A stretch of 41,920 nucleotides of DNA from Oscillospiraceae bacterium (lineage in GTDB: Bacteria > Bacillota > Clostridia > Saccharofermentanales > Saccharofermentanaceae): NCBI GenBank assembly GCA_902764825.1, contig CACWXL010000027.1, positions 1-41,920 of the forward strand, given 5' to 3'. Under the pieces are notes generated by a model. That model was not told the origin of the DNA. It saw only the letters and a list, made by a program, of their open reading frames with translations, and made no database searches. The translations under genes were made by a program, and so were the position numbers. Below are positions 16,565 to 24,446 of this stretch, one piece after another; the first letter of the stretch is position 1; the number at the start of each line of letters is the position of its first letter.

Positions 16565-17268
16565 GCCTGATTCATTCCTTTATAAGCGATCCCGGCGGCC
16601 TCGATATCCATGTTGCAGCCGAGCCTATAGAACCTGACCGAACCTGCCAGTTTATCAACAAGTGTAAGTGTTTTTTGGAGCGCGAAAACATCATTCGGGC
16701 GGTACGCCTGCTGAATAAGCATCGGGTACGCTTCTGACTTCGTTACCGGCACTATTGAATTCGTATCGGCGCGCGTCAGAATGCATATCGCCTTCAAAGG
16801 CACCGCGATCTTATTTGACAGCCTGTGCTTGCCGTCGTAAGGCGTACCGTATGCGGTCACCACATCTCCAATGTGGAGAAGCGGCTTATCGTCATTTACC
16901 ATCACTGCGCGGTCACCGAAATATTCACGCCAAAGTGCTGCGTGAGTTGATTTGCCCGTACCGGAAGCTGCCGTAAACATATATGCGGCACCGTCAACTG
17001 CAACTACGGAACCATGGAAAAGGATCGTATCGTAAAAGGGCATCTTCTCAGATATCTTGCGGTAAACGGCGAGCTCTTCCAGATACCCGTCGGCATATCC
17101 GTCTCGTTCAGCGTGAGATCTTTCATATTCGATATCATCCTGAGAGACCGTCACTTCAAGATCCGCAGGAGCATCCGTGGCGTAGTCAGCACAATATGCG
17201 TGAACCATCTCATGAAGAGAATTCACTTCAACTACTTTTCCCGCAAACTCATACCGCCCTGTGATCAT
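16561..17268 (-). CDS. HPr-kinase-like P-loop protein
   Basis: 235 residues. The C-terminal two-thirds show the HprK/P fold signatures: FHGS with His85 where HPr kinase has its catalytic His, a P-loop AASGTGKSTH at 100-109, and NDDKPLL with the Asp pair at 126-127. It lacks the N-terminal domain of true HPr kinase and is not expected to act on HPr. Homologous small kinases in lasso-peptide clusters phosphorylate the peptide. The ribosome binding site is close (GAGGG three bases before ATG). The gene follows a terminator and overlaps the protease gene by 4 bp. Confidence 0.85.
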   Translation of the reverse strand: MITGRYEFAGKVVEVNSLHEMVHAYCADYATDAPADLEVTVSQDDIEYERSHAERDGYADGYLEELAVYRKISEKMPFYDTILFHGSVVAVDGAAYMFTAASGTGKSTHAALWREYFGDRAVMVNDDKPLLHIGDVVTAYGTPYDGKHRLSNKIAVPLKAICILTRADTNSIVPVTKSEAYPMLIQQAYRPNDVFALQKTLTLVDKLAGSVRFYRLGCNMDIEAAGIAYKGMNQA

Positions 17269-17278
17269 GTACCCTCAT

Positions 17279-17311
17279 AAAAAACGGAGACTGCCATAAG
17301 ACAGTCCCGTT
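17279..17311 (-). terminator. Partial terminator between the PqqD-like and kinase-like genes
   Basis: The minus strand reads AACGG-GACTG pairing with CAGTC-CCGTT, with one bulged base and a loop, followed by TTTTTTATGA. Since the downstream genes have no obvious promoter of their own, it probably lowers expression of the kinase, protease and exporter relative to the peptide. Confidence 0.75.
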
Positions 17312-17341
17312 TGTTTTGTTTTAATTAGTATACCAATTCTC

Positions 17342-17599
17342 TCATTCGAGTGCGCCTATCTTTTGAAGTTCGGAGATAACGCGGTCAACGTCTCTCTCGA
17401 TCGCTCCCTCAGGTGCCTCAAAACGTTCTTTCATTGCCGCTACGACCTGATCCCTTGTTGTCTCTTCCTTTAAAAGTTCAACGATCGCGCCGAGCGTCTT
17501 GTTTCCTTTTACGATCCCTGAGAACTCAGCACCCGATGTAGGCACGAGGTAGGATTCGTCTGATGAATTGTGTGTTATAAAATCTGATCTGAGCTTCAT
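17342..17599 (-). CDS. PqqD-like peptide-recognition protein
   Basis: 85 residues with the PqqD layout: an N-terminal beta part (SYLVPTSGAEFSGIVKG) and a helical C-terminal half (LLKEETTRDQVVAAM, DVDRVISELQKIGALE). PqqD-type proteins are RiPP recognition elements, which bind leader peptides and present them to modifying enzymes. The start lies one base after the stop of the 37-residue peptide gene, with GGAG in the end of that gene as its ribosome binding site, so the two are translationally coupled. Confidence 0.85.
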   Translation of the reverse strand: MKLRSDFITHNSSDESYLVPTSGAEFSGIVKGNKTLGAIVELLKEETTRDQVVAAMKERFEAPEGAIERDVDRVISELQKIGALE

Positions 17600-17600
17600 T

Positions 17601-17714
17601 TTAATCTCCGACTATCTCGCCTTCTGTAGGACAATTACTACCGGTAATAATATCTTCTGCTTCAAATCTTATCACTTCGAGATCGAGTTTCTCATATGAG
17701 GTCTTGCTGTCCAT
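17601..17714 (-). CDS. Candidate RiPP precursor peptide, 37 residues
   Basis: An ATG-to-TAA frame of 37 codons with a GGGGG ribosome binding site five bases upstream. The product starts MDSKTSYEKLDLEVIRF, continues EAEDIITGS and ends NCPTEGEIVGD. The N-terminal half is charged and leader-like, while the last ~15 residues hold single Cys28 and possible phospho-acceptors Thr24, Ser26 and Thr30. It lies 14 bp after the large secreted protein gene and 1 bp before the PqqD-like gene, the position expected of a precursor. The core, the cleavage site and any modification are inferred. Confidence 0.72.
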   Translation of the reverse strand: MDSKTSYEKLDLEVIRFEAEDIITGSNCPTEGEIVGD

Positions 17715-17728
17715 ATGTTCCCCCTTTA

Positions 17729-20700
17729 TCAATTACCGGAATTATTATAAGCATTTACAGCTGTGTAGTACATAGCAAACGCTTTTACGAGAGACTTCAT
17801 TTCAGAAGTCGTGCCCTGGCTTTCAAGGACTGCCTTTGCGTAGTTCATCGCTGAATACGAGAAACTCTTGATCGCATTTCCGTTATAAAGGATCTCTACG
17901 CTGATGCCGGTTGCAAGAACAGATGCGGGGATCTCCTCCGTCGAGACAGAATAAAGGTTTCCGCCTTCCGAGACCTTATTTACGGTCTTTCCGTTGACCT
18001 TGAAAGTATAAGCATCGGGATTGCTCGTAATCGTGAAATAATGCTTGATCTTATTACCGGACAGGAATACCACGCTGGATCCGGAATAACTGATGCCGTC
18101 TTGGATGCTTCCTACAGTAACTCTCTCATAAGAAGGATCTGTAAGTGTCATCGCATCACCTGCAAAGATCGGCTCAGAAGGCCCGAACTTAAGCTGGGTA
18201 TAGTAGCCGTAATTCTTGATCGAGTTTGCAAGAGCTGCCAGATTTCCCGTGCCGTGCTTCGCATAGTAATCAACATAATCCCTGGCAGTAAACTGTTCAA
18301 ACGTGAGTGAATAATCTCTATTGGTCAGTGTTGCCGTTATGGTCTTTGTCATGTCATTCGGCGCAACCTTGAAATCGAAAACATAGTAGTCTCCTTTGCC
18401 CTCTTCCTCTACATAACGTGCAGAATCAAAGCCGATCTCCTGTCTTGAGAATTCGGGATTAATGCTGTCGAATGTGAATGTGATCTTCGTGTTCGAATCG
18501 CGAATGCCCTGATTGAGCGCAACATAGTAAGAAATGCCGACATAACCGTCAAGTCTTATCCTGTATCCGCCGAACTTTGCAAGCTCATTCTGAGGATCAG
18601 GTGTAGGAGTGGGATTATCGTTCTTTGCAGTGACAGTAACGATATATCCGTATGCCCAATCCGGATTCTCGCCTTCATAAGGCTTTACGAGTGTGAACTG
18701 GTTATTGTTAACTGCAATGCCGCTCATCGCTGCAGGTTCTGCCCCGCTTTGTGCCAGACTCTCAAATCTGACATCCAATCCATCAGTGATGTGATCACAA
18801 GGCGTCATCTTTATAGTAATAGCGGTCCAGTTCTTCTCTGCTTCGATATAATACCTTCCGCCATTCTCATCACGTGTGGCAGGTCTCCAGGTTACATTGC
18901 CTGAATTTACATCGTCTGTTGTAAATTCAAGATTCCTGATCACATCCATTGAATCCGGGAATTCGATGGTGAAAGTCTCCTCAGGCTGGGGCTGTCCGGG
19001 AACATTGATTCCGATCTCATAGAGTGCTCCCCATTCTTCAGCATCAGCAGGTTTTGTAATGACAATCTCATTGTTTGCGAAAACAAATCCTGTGAACGGA
19101 GCAGTCGTGCCTATAAAGTTTTGGTCCCAGTCGATCCTTACTTCAAGATTATCAACACCTGACTTCGGAGTGAGCACAAACTTAACCTTTGCATTATATC
19201 TATAGATATCATAGCTGAGGAATTCCTCTGTCAGATCCGTTAACGCACCGTCATCAAGTGAATACTGTATCTTTTCGATCGGAGAATTCTCGCTCCTGTC
19301 GAAATTCAGGTACATTCCGGGATACTTCTTTTCGCCTCTGCGGATGAAAACATCATAAACCTCAGGCCAGGAATCACCGCTTCTTTCAAGATAGAATTCA
19401 TCATGGAAATTTCCCGTGCCGTAAGATAATCCGTTATCAGTTGAAATATAGGTCGAGATCTCTTCTGAAGCATCCACAGTGACCACGTGGAAATAAATAC
19501 CCGAAACATGTTCATAAACAGACGGGGCTATGTAATTACCGCTTACCTTATAAGAGGAACTCTCGCCCAATTCATAATTGATCTCATCTACAAGACCGTC
19601 TTCGTAATGGAAATAGATGCCATTAGGCCTTGCGGTTGTTACCTCAACATAGCAAGGTCTTTGAGTCCAATCGAAATCAGTCTTGTTAATGGTAAACGAA
19701 TTGTTAGTTACCGTCAGATTCTGATCACCCTGCTTGACATTCAATGTTCCGGCTTCAGGAACGAAAGTGAACGTAATGCTGTCTGCATTGCCGCCGGTAA
19801 GAACATGTCCGTCAAGCGGAACTTCCTGAGATTCACCGTTATCGATCTTATATGTACATGAAGTGAAGAACTCATTATTAAACGCTACATATATTCCCGG
19901 AGGATCTTCCGGTCCGGGCTCACCATCTTCGATCCATCTGGCTGAATCATAACCTACGGTCCAGTATGTATAGGATTCTGTCTCCAAATAAGTGGTATTG
20001 GAAAATCCGGCGCCTGTTAATGCTGTTGTACCATTTTGTGCATAGAGCGTGATACCGCCTTTAACAACAGCGCCGCTTTCAATCTGCAGAACTGAACCGT
20101 TAGCGCCTGTGATACTTCCTTCAGGTGCATCGAGTTCATTCTTGATCCTGAGTCCGTTAGGTTCATTGCAGTCAGCAATTACCAGACTGCCGGCGCCGGA
20201 TATTTTAATTTTGTTCGCCGTAATTTCAGTATGTCCGTCATTACCCTCATGGCTGACAGTTAAAGAAGCACTGCCTCCGATATTGATTTCATTGAAAACT
20301 GAGGGTTCTTTTATCGTTGCATTTCCGAATACATTAACAGAATAATCATCCTGAATGTTTCCTAAATCTCTAACATGTTTTTCGATTTCACCTACATCTG
20401 TCATATCACCAGTGTATGCATTATTAGCAGTGGAGTAAAAGCCATATCCGGAAAACTGGATCTTACCGCTTCCGAGAAGAGCATATCTTAACTCCGGCAG
20501 ATTCGAAGCATCGACCAAAGCGTTATTTATGAGAACAGGAATGTTGTTATTCGGATTGTTATCGCTATAGCTGTCGATAATAAACGGATCAAGCGAATAC
20601 GGATACGCAGAACTGCCGTTATCAACAAAAACTTCGAAACAGAAGTATCCCTCGGGAATATTGTTCTTATTGGTAACAACTACTGTATCAGTATCATTAG

Positions 20701-20830
20701 TACATGCATAATAGACCGTCGGATTGGTAGCTGCCTTTACGGTCCTTCCGGCCGGCAGGCATGTAAAGAATACGCAGAGCGTAATCAATGCAGCTAAGAC
20801 GCTGCGTGATAATCTTAACGAACTACTCAT
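17729..20830 (-). CDS. Large secreted beta-rich repeat protein
   Basis: 1033 residues. A signal peptide is clear: basic start, hydrophobic core, likely cleavage after VKA at residue 33. The mature part holds several divergent modules of about 100 residues, each with a sequence like KIQYSLDDG followed by FVLTPKSGVDNLEVR and a closing NNxFTIxKP segment. A PTPTPDP linker precedes a C-terminal domain of about 290 residues that begins FGGYRIRLDGYVGISYYVAL. There is no LPxTG, S-layer or dockerin signal, so attachment is not evident. The ATG at 20830 has AGGTGG five bases upstream; a GTG at 20839 is less likely. It precedes the 37-residue peptide gene by 14 bp, probably in the same transcript. Confidence 0.85.
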   Translation of the reverse strand: MSSSLRLSRSVLAALITLCVFFTCLPAGRTVKAATNPTVYYACTNDTDTVVVTNKNNIPEGYFCFEVFVDNGSSAYPYSLDPFIIDSYSDNNPNNNIPVLINNALVDASNLPELRYALLGSGKIQFSGYGFYSTANNAYTGDMTDVGEIEKHVRDLGNIQDDYSVNVFGNATIKEPSVFNEINIGGSASLTVSHEGNDGHTEITANKIKISGAGSLVIADCNEPNGLRIKNELDAPEGSITGANGSVLQIESGAVVKGGITLYAQNGTTALTGAGFSNTTYLETESYTYWTVGYDSARWIEDGEPGPEDPPGIYVAFNNEFFTSCTYKIDNGESQEVPLDGHVLTGGNADSITFTFVPEAGTLNVKQGDQNLTVTNNSFTINKTDFDWTQRPCYVEVTTARPNGIYFHYEDGLVDEINYELGESSSYKVSGNYIAPSVYEHVSGIYFHVVTVDASEEISTYISTDNGLSYGTGNFHDEFYLERSGDSWPEVYDVFIRRGEKKYPGMYLNFDRSENSPIEKIQYSLDDGALTDLTEEFLSYDIYRYNAKVKFVLTPKSGVDNLEVRIDWDQNFIGTTAPFTGFVFANNEIVITKPADAEEWGALYEIGINVPGQPQPEETFTIEFPDSMDVIRNLEFTTDDVNSGNVTWRPATRDENGGRYYIEAEKNWTAITIKMTPCDHITDGLDVRFESLAQSGAEPAAMSGIAVNNNQFTLVKPYEGENPDWAYGYIVTVTAKNDNPTPTPDPQNELAKFGGYRIRLDGYVGISYYVALNQGIRDSNTKITFTFDSINPEFSRQEIGFDSARYVEEEGKGDYYVFDFKVAPNDMTKTITATLTNRDYSLTFEQFTARDYVDYYAKHGTGNLAALANSIKNYGYYTQLKFGPSEPIFAGDAMTLTDPSYERVTVGSIQDGISYSGSSVVFLSGNKIKHYFTITSNPDAYTFKVNGKTVNKVSEGGNLYSVSTEEIPASVLATGISVEILYNGNAIKSFSYSAMNYAKAVLESQGTTSEMKSLVKAFAMYYTAVNAYNNSGN

Positions 20831-20868
20831 AGAAGCCACCTACTTTCATCACATAATTAGTCACTTTA

Positions 20869-20877
20869 ATTATATCA
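20869..20877 (-). promoter_or_regulatory. Extended -10 promoter of the peptide-cluster operon
   Basis: The minus strand carries TGATATAAT, an extended -10 (TGnTATAAT), about 40 bp upstream of the secreted-protein start. No good -35 is present at the right distance, which is common for extended -10 promoters. Confidence 0.6.
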
Positions 20878-20933
20878 GGGTTTTTGAGCAATATGTGATA
20901 AAAATGCAATAAATCTGTTACGCGCTTATTACT

Positions 20934-20971
20934 AAAAAAGTCCCGCGGAGAACTTGATCTTCCGCGGGAAC
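20934..20971 (-). terminator. Terminator of nrdD
   Basis: A perfect 9-bp stem TCCCGCGGA/TCCGCGGGA (20941-20949 with 20961-20969) is followed on the minus strand by a run of six Ts, 30 bp after the nrdD stop. Confidence 0.88.
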
Positions 20972-20998
20972 TTTTCGCTTACTTATATCACCTGGTCC

Positions 20999-23404
20999 TT
21001 AAGACTTAATGCCCTTGCACTCGTTGACATACTGTCTGATGGGTCCGACGTCTGTGTACTTTCTGACGCCGTCGCCGTCAGGGATGATGAGGACAGGAAC
21101 GTTAACGATGTCGAACTGCTTTGCGAGCTCTGCGTCATCGTCTGCGTAGATGAGCTCATAGTCGAATCTCTGCTCATCAAACATTGCCTTGACTGCCTTG
21201 CACTTAGCGCATGTGTGTGTTGTGAAGAGCATCGGCTTTGTGCCTACTGCATCGGGTGCGGGCTTAAGCTCGGGAAGTTCCTTCTCCTCAGCCTTTGTTA
21301 CCGTAACAGTAGCAGTCCTGGGCTTCATTGTGGACTCGCATGTATTGTATGTCTTTCTGTCCTTGAACTCCTGGAGCTTACCGTCGTTCCAGTTCTTGAC
21401 CGGACGGTAGTAACCTGTGATACGGCTGTATGTTTCGGTCGGGCCGCCGCACTCAGGGCAAGCTTTAACTTCGCCGGGGAGGTATCCGTGAACGGAGCAG
21501 ATGGAGTATGTAGGAGACATCGTGTAGTAAGGCAGTCTGTAGTTCTCGGCGATCTTTCTTACGAGAGATGCTGCAGCCTTCCAGTCAGGGAGACGCTCGC
21601 CTAAGAATGCGTGGAATACCGTACCTGATGTGTAGAGAGTCTGGAGGTTATCCTGAACATCAAGAGCATCGAAGATGTCTGTTGTGTAGCCGACAGGAAG
21701 GTGTGAGCTGTTGGTGTAGTAGTATACGCCGGAAGCATCGTTTGCCGTGATGATGTCGGGATATCTTGCCTTGTCGTGCTTAGCAAGACGGAATGCCGTG
21801 GACTCTGCAGGTGTAGCCTCGAGGTTATAGAGGTCGCCGTACTTCTCCTGGTATTCGGAGAGCTTGTTTCTCATGTGGTTGAGAACGTCAGCTGCGAATG
21901 CCTGTGTCTCTTCGTGTGTAAGATCCTTTCTGAGCCACTTGGCGTTGAGGCCAGCCTCGTTCATGCCGACAAGACCGATCGTGGAGAAGTGGTTGTTGAA
22001 TGTTCCGAGGTAGTGTCTTGTGTAAGGATAGAGACCCTCATCGAGAAGCTTTGTGATCGTGTTTCTCTTGATCTTGAGAGATCTTGCAGCGATGTCCATG
22101 AGGTGGTCAAGTCTCTTGTAGAAGTCTTCCTCATTTTCTGCGAGATAAGCGATCCTCGGGATGTTGATGGTAACAACGCCGACAGAACCTGTGGACTCAC
22201 CGGAACCGAAGAATCCGCCGGACTTCTTACGGAGCTCACGAAGGTCGAGTCTTAAACGGCAGCACATAGAACGTACATCGGAAGGCTCCATGTCGGAGTT
22301 GATGTAGTTGGAGAAGTAAGGGATACCGTACTTTGCAGCCATCTCGAAAAGGAGCTTGTTGTTCTCTGTCTCAGACCAGTCGAAATCTCTTGTGATCGAG
22401 TATGTAGGGATAGGATACTGGAAGCCGCGGCCGTTAGCGTCGCCTTCGATCATGATCTCGATGAAAGCCTTGTTGACCATGTCCATCTCGGCCTTACAAT
22501 CCTTGTACTTGAAATCCATTTCCTTGCCGCCGACGATGCAGTTCTGTTCTGCCAGGTCGTTCGGTACTGTCCAGTCGAGAGTAATGTTTGTGAACGGGCT
22601 CTGTGTACCCCATCTTGAAGGTGTGTTAACGCCGTAGATGAAGGACTGGATGTCCTGCTTAACCTGCTTGTAGCTTAAGTTGTCTACCTTTACGAAAGGT
22701 GCAAGGTATGTATCGAAAGAGGAGAAAGCCTGAGCGCCTGCCCACTCGTTCTGCATGATGCCAAGGAAGTTGACCATCTGGTTGCAAAGTGTGGAGAGGT
22801 GCTTTGCAGGAGCAGATGTGATCTTGCCTACGATGCCGCCCAAGCCTTCCTGGATGAGCTGCTTTAATGACCATCCTGCACAGTAACCTGTGAGCATGGA
22901 GAGGTCGTGAATGTGAATATCAGCGTTTCTGTGAGCGTCTGCGATCTCTTTGTCGTAGATCTCAGAGAGCCAGTAGTTAGCTGTGATAGCGCCGGAGTTG
23001 GAGAGGATGAGGCCGCCTACGGAATAAGTAACAGTAGAGTTCTCCTTAACTCTCCAGTCTTCTACCTTTACGTAGCTGTCTACAAGATTCTTGTAGTTTA
23101 AGAGAGCGGAATTCATGTTACGGATCTTTTCGCGCTGATTACGATAGAGGATGTATGCCTTAGCTACGTCCTCATAACCCATTCGCTGGAGTGTAGCTTC
23201 TACGCTGTCCTGAATGGATTCGACGTCAACCTTGCCGCCTTCTGCCTTCTTCTCTGCGTCTGAAACTGCGTTTAACGCGAGCATATCAATGATCTGATTG
23301 TTATACTCTCTCTTCTGTGCAATGAAAGCCTTCTCGATGGCTCCCGAAATCTTGCTTAAGTCGAACTCTACGACTTTGCCGTCTCTCTTGATGATCTGAA
23401 ACAT
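20999..23404 (-). CDS. nrdD: Anaerobic ribonucleoside-triphosphate reductase with fused glutaredoxin-like domain
   Basis: 801 residues. An N-terminal ATP-cone (about 3-92) gives allosteric control; the body has the class III CCRL motif with the thiyl-radical Cys, the FGSGESTGSVG segment, a Cys/His zinc region (CSVHG, CPECG) and the glycyl radical at Gly664 in SRITGYYRPVKNWN. After a short linker, residues about 722-801 form a thioredoxin-fold domain with CAKC at 732-735 and the cis-Pro motif VPVLI. Class III enzymes usually take electrons from formate or a separate thioredoxin/glutaredoxin; the fused domain suggests a built-in reductant, an inference. GGAG is nine bases upstream of the ATG and overlaps the nrdG stop. 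Confidence 0.95.
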   Translation of the reverse strand: MFQIIKRDGKVVEFDLSKISGAIEKAFIAQKREYNNQIIDMLALNAVSDAEKKAEGGKVDVESIQDSVEATLQRMGYEDVAKAYILYRNQREKIRNMNSALLNYKNLVDSYVKVEDWRVKENSTVTYSVGGLILSNSGAITANYWLSEIYDKEIADAHRNADIHIHDLSMLTGYCAGWSLKQLIQEGLGGIVGKITSAPAKHLSTLCNQMVNFLGIMQNEWAGAQAFSSFDTYLAPFVKVDNLSYKQVKQDIQSFIYGVNTPSRWGTQSPFTNITLDWTVPNDLAEQNCIVGGKEMDFKYKDCKAEMDMVNKAFIEIMIEGDANGRGFQYPIPTYSITRDFDWSETENNKLLFEMAAKYGIPYFSNYINSDMEPSDVRSMCCRLRLDLRELRKKSGGFFGSGESTGSVGVVTINIPRIAYLAENEEDFYKRLDHLMDIAARSLKIKRNTITKLLDEGLYPYTRHYLGTFNNHFSTIGLVGMNEAGLNAKWLRKDLTHEETQAFAADVLNHMRNKLSEYQEKYGDLYNLEATPAESTAFRLAKHDKARYPDIITANDASGVYYYTNSSHLPVGYTTDIFDALDVQDNLQTLYTSGTVFHAFLGERLPDWKAAASLVRKIAENYRLPYYTMSPTYSICSVHGYLPGEVKACPECGGPTETYSRITGYYRPVKNWNDGKLQEFKDRKTYNTCESTMKPRTATVTVTKAEEKELPELKPAPDAVGTKPMLFTTHTCAKCKAVKAMFDEQRFDYELIYADDDAELAKQFDIVNVPVLIIPDGDGVRKYTDVGPIRQYVNECKGIKS

Positions 23405-23414
23405 GGTCCTCTCC

Positions 23415-24113
23415 TTAACTCTCTCCGCGAATCTTCGCCTGCGGTATTATTTTCTTTGCACCTTCCAATGCCTTTTCCAATTCTTCGCGCGGCATCTCAG
23501 ACAAGCCTTCGCCGTTTAAGAGATCTCCCGAATCAACGAAGCTCTGCAGGAAGTAATTCTCAGTTCCTTCCACCTGCTTCGCGATCTCACAGAAATCCTC
23601 AGCCTTATGCAAAGGCGATACCACAGTAGTCCTGAACTCGTGGGCAACCCCGCTGTCCCGGATCACCCTGATGCTCCTCTTAATGAGGTCTGCATCGAAG
23701 TTCTTAATGCCGACAGTCTCCGCATACTTATCAAAGGTGTTCTTGATGTCCATCGCGACGTAATCAACATTGCCTTCAGAGAGGATCTTCTCCAGTCTGT
23801 CCGGAAACGTGCCGTTGGTATCAAGCTTTACCTTGAAGCCCATCGACTTGATCTTTGCGATAAACTCACCAATGTCAGAATGCAGAAGCGGTTCGCCGCC
23901 TGTGATAGCAACTCCGTCAAGGATCCCCTGTCTTTTCTTAAGGAACGCGAAAAACTCGTCTTCGCTGATCCTCATGTCTTCCGGGGGATTGAAAACCAAT
24001 GCCGGGTTGTGGCAGAAGGGGCATCTTAAGTTGCAGCCGACGGTAAATACCGTACAGGCAACAGTTCCGGGGAAGTCCAAAAGAGTCAACTTCTGAAGTC
24101 CGCCTAAGATCAT
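23415..24113 (-). CDS. nrdG: Anaerobic ribonucleotide reductase-activating radical SAM protein
   Basis: 232 residues. The 4Fe-4S motif Cx3CxxC is GCNLRCPFC at C27, C31 and C34, and GGEPLL and TNGT match the SAM-binding strands of radical SAM activases. The N-terminal ILGGLQKLTLLDFPG is typical of NrdG of the longer (NrdG2) type. It uses SAM to install the glycyl radical on NrdD. The gene ends 11 bp before nrdD and is transcribed first, with the ribosome binding site of nrdD overlapping its stop. Pyruvate formate-lyase activase is less likely given the NrdD neighbour. Confidence 0.93.
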   Translation of the reverse strand: MILGGLQKLTLLDFPGTVACTVFTVGCNLRCPFCHNPALVFNPPEDMRISEDEFFAFLKKRQGILDGVAITGGEPLLHSDIGEFIAKIKSMGFKVKLDTNGTFPDRLEKILSEGNVDYVAMDIKNTFDKYAETVGIKNFDADLIKRSIRVIRDSGVAHEFRTTVVSPLHKAEDFCEIAKQVEGTENYFLQSFVDSGDLLNGEGLSEMPREELEKALEGAKKIIPQAKIRGES

Positions 24114-24184
24114 GCCCCAATACCTCGCTTCTAAATTGAAAAATAGGTGCGAATGCGCCCCGTTTCTCTTCGGGACGCTCTTAA
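24114..24184 (-). other. nrdG 5' leader with hairpin
   Basis: The predicted 5' untranslated RNA of about 65 nt contains a stable hairpin GCGTCCCG/CGGGGCGC. No T-run follows it, so it may stabilise the RNA or affect translation rather than terminate. Confidence 0.4.
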
Positions 24185-24213
24185 AGATTACCTATATGTT
24201 GTGGTTGTGTCAA
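24185..24213 (-). promoter_or_regulatory. Promoter of nrdG-nrdD
   Basis: The minus strand reads TTGACA (24208-24213), 17 bp, TAATCT (24185-24190). The proximal NrdR box occupies the spacer, so a bound repressor would block RNA polymerase. Confidence 0.75.
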
Positions 24214-24235
24214 CCTCAAAACCCAATATATTGTG
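24190..24235 (-). promoter_or_regulatory. Paired NrdR boxes
   Basis: Two NrdR-like sites on the minus strand: CACAATATATTGGG (24222-24235) and CACAACATATAGGT (24190-24203). They are close to the consensus ACACWATATATWGTGT and start exactly 32 bp apart (three helical turns), the spacing typical of NrdR sites. NrdR represses RNR operons when dATP is high. The nrdR gene is not in this window. Confidence 0.8.
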
Positions 24236-24382
24236 CTTGTAATCTGACTGTAATAAAAGCATAAAAAGTTGACAAACAATAGGGTTTCAAGACTTTTTTA
24301 TAAATTTTAGCAAGATTTTTTCTGCAAAATGTAATATTTCTCGGCGGCTGATTGGGCAATTCGAACATAACTTCCAGTCAGG

Positions 24383-24416
24383 CAAAAAAGCACAGCATGA
24401 GCGGACTTTTGCTGTG
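24383..24416 (-). terminator. Terminator after the short-chain dehydrogenase gene
   Basis: The minus strand reads CACAGCA paired with TGCTGTG, then CTTTTTTG, 31 bp after the stop of the dehydrogenase gene. Confidence 0.8.
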
Positions 24417-24446
24417 ATTTTTGAATGGCTTGAGTTTTTTAGCAGG

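Noticed and set aside
14454..17714. Ordinary lasso-peptide cluster
   Set aside because: The kinase and PqqD-like protein are found in lasso clusters, but no asparagine-synthetase-like cyclase or transglutaminase-like leader peptidase is present.
20830..20839. GTG start for the secreted protein nine bases upstream
   Set aside because: The ATG at 20830 has AGGTGG at ideal spacing; the GTG overlaps this ribosome binding site.
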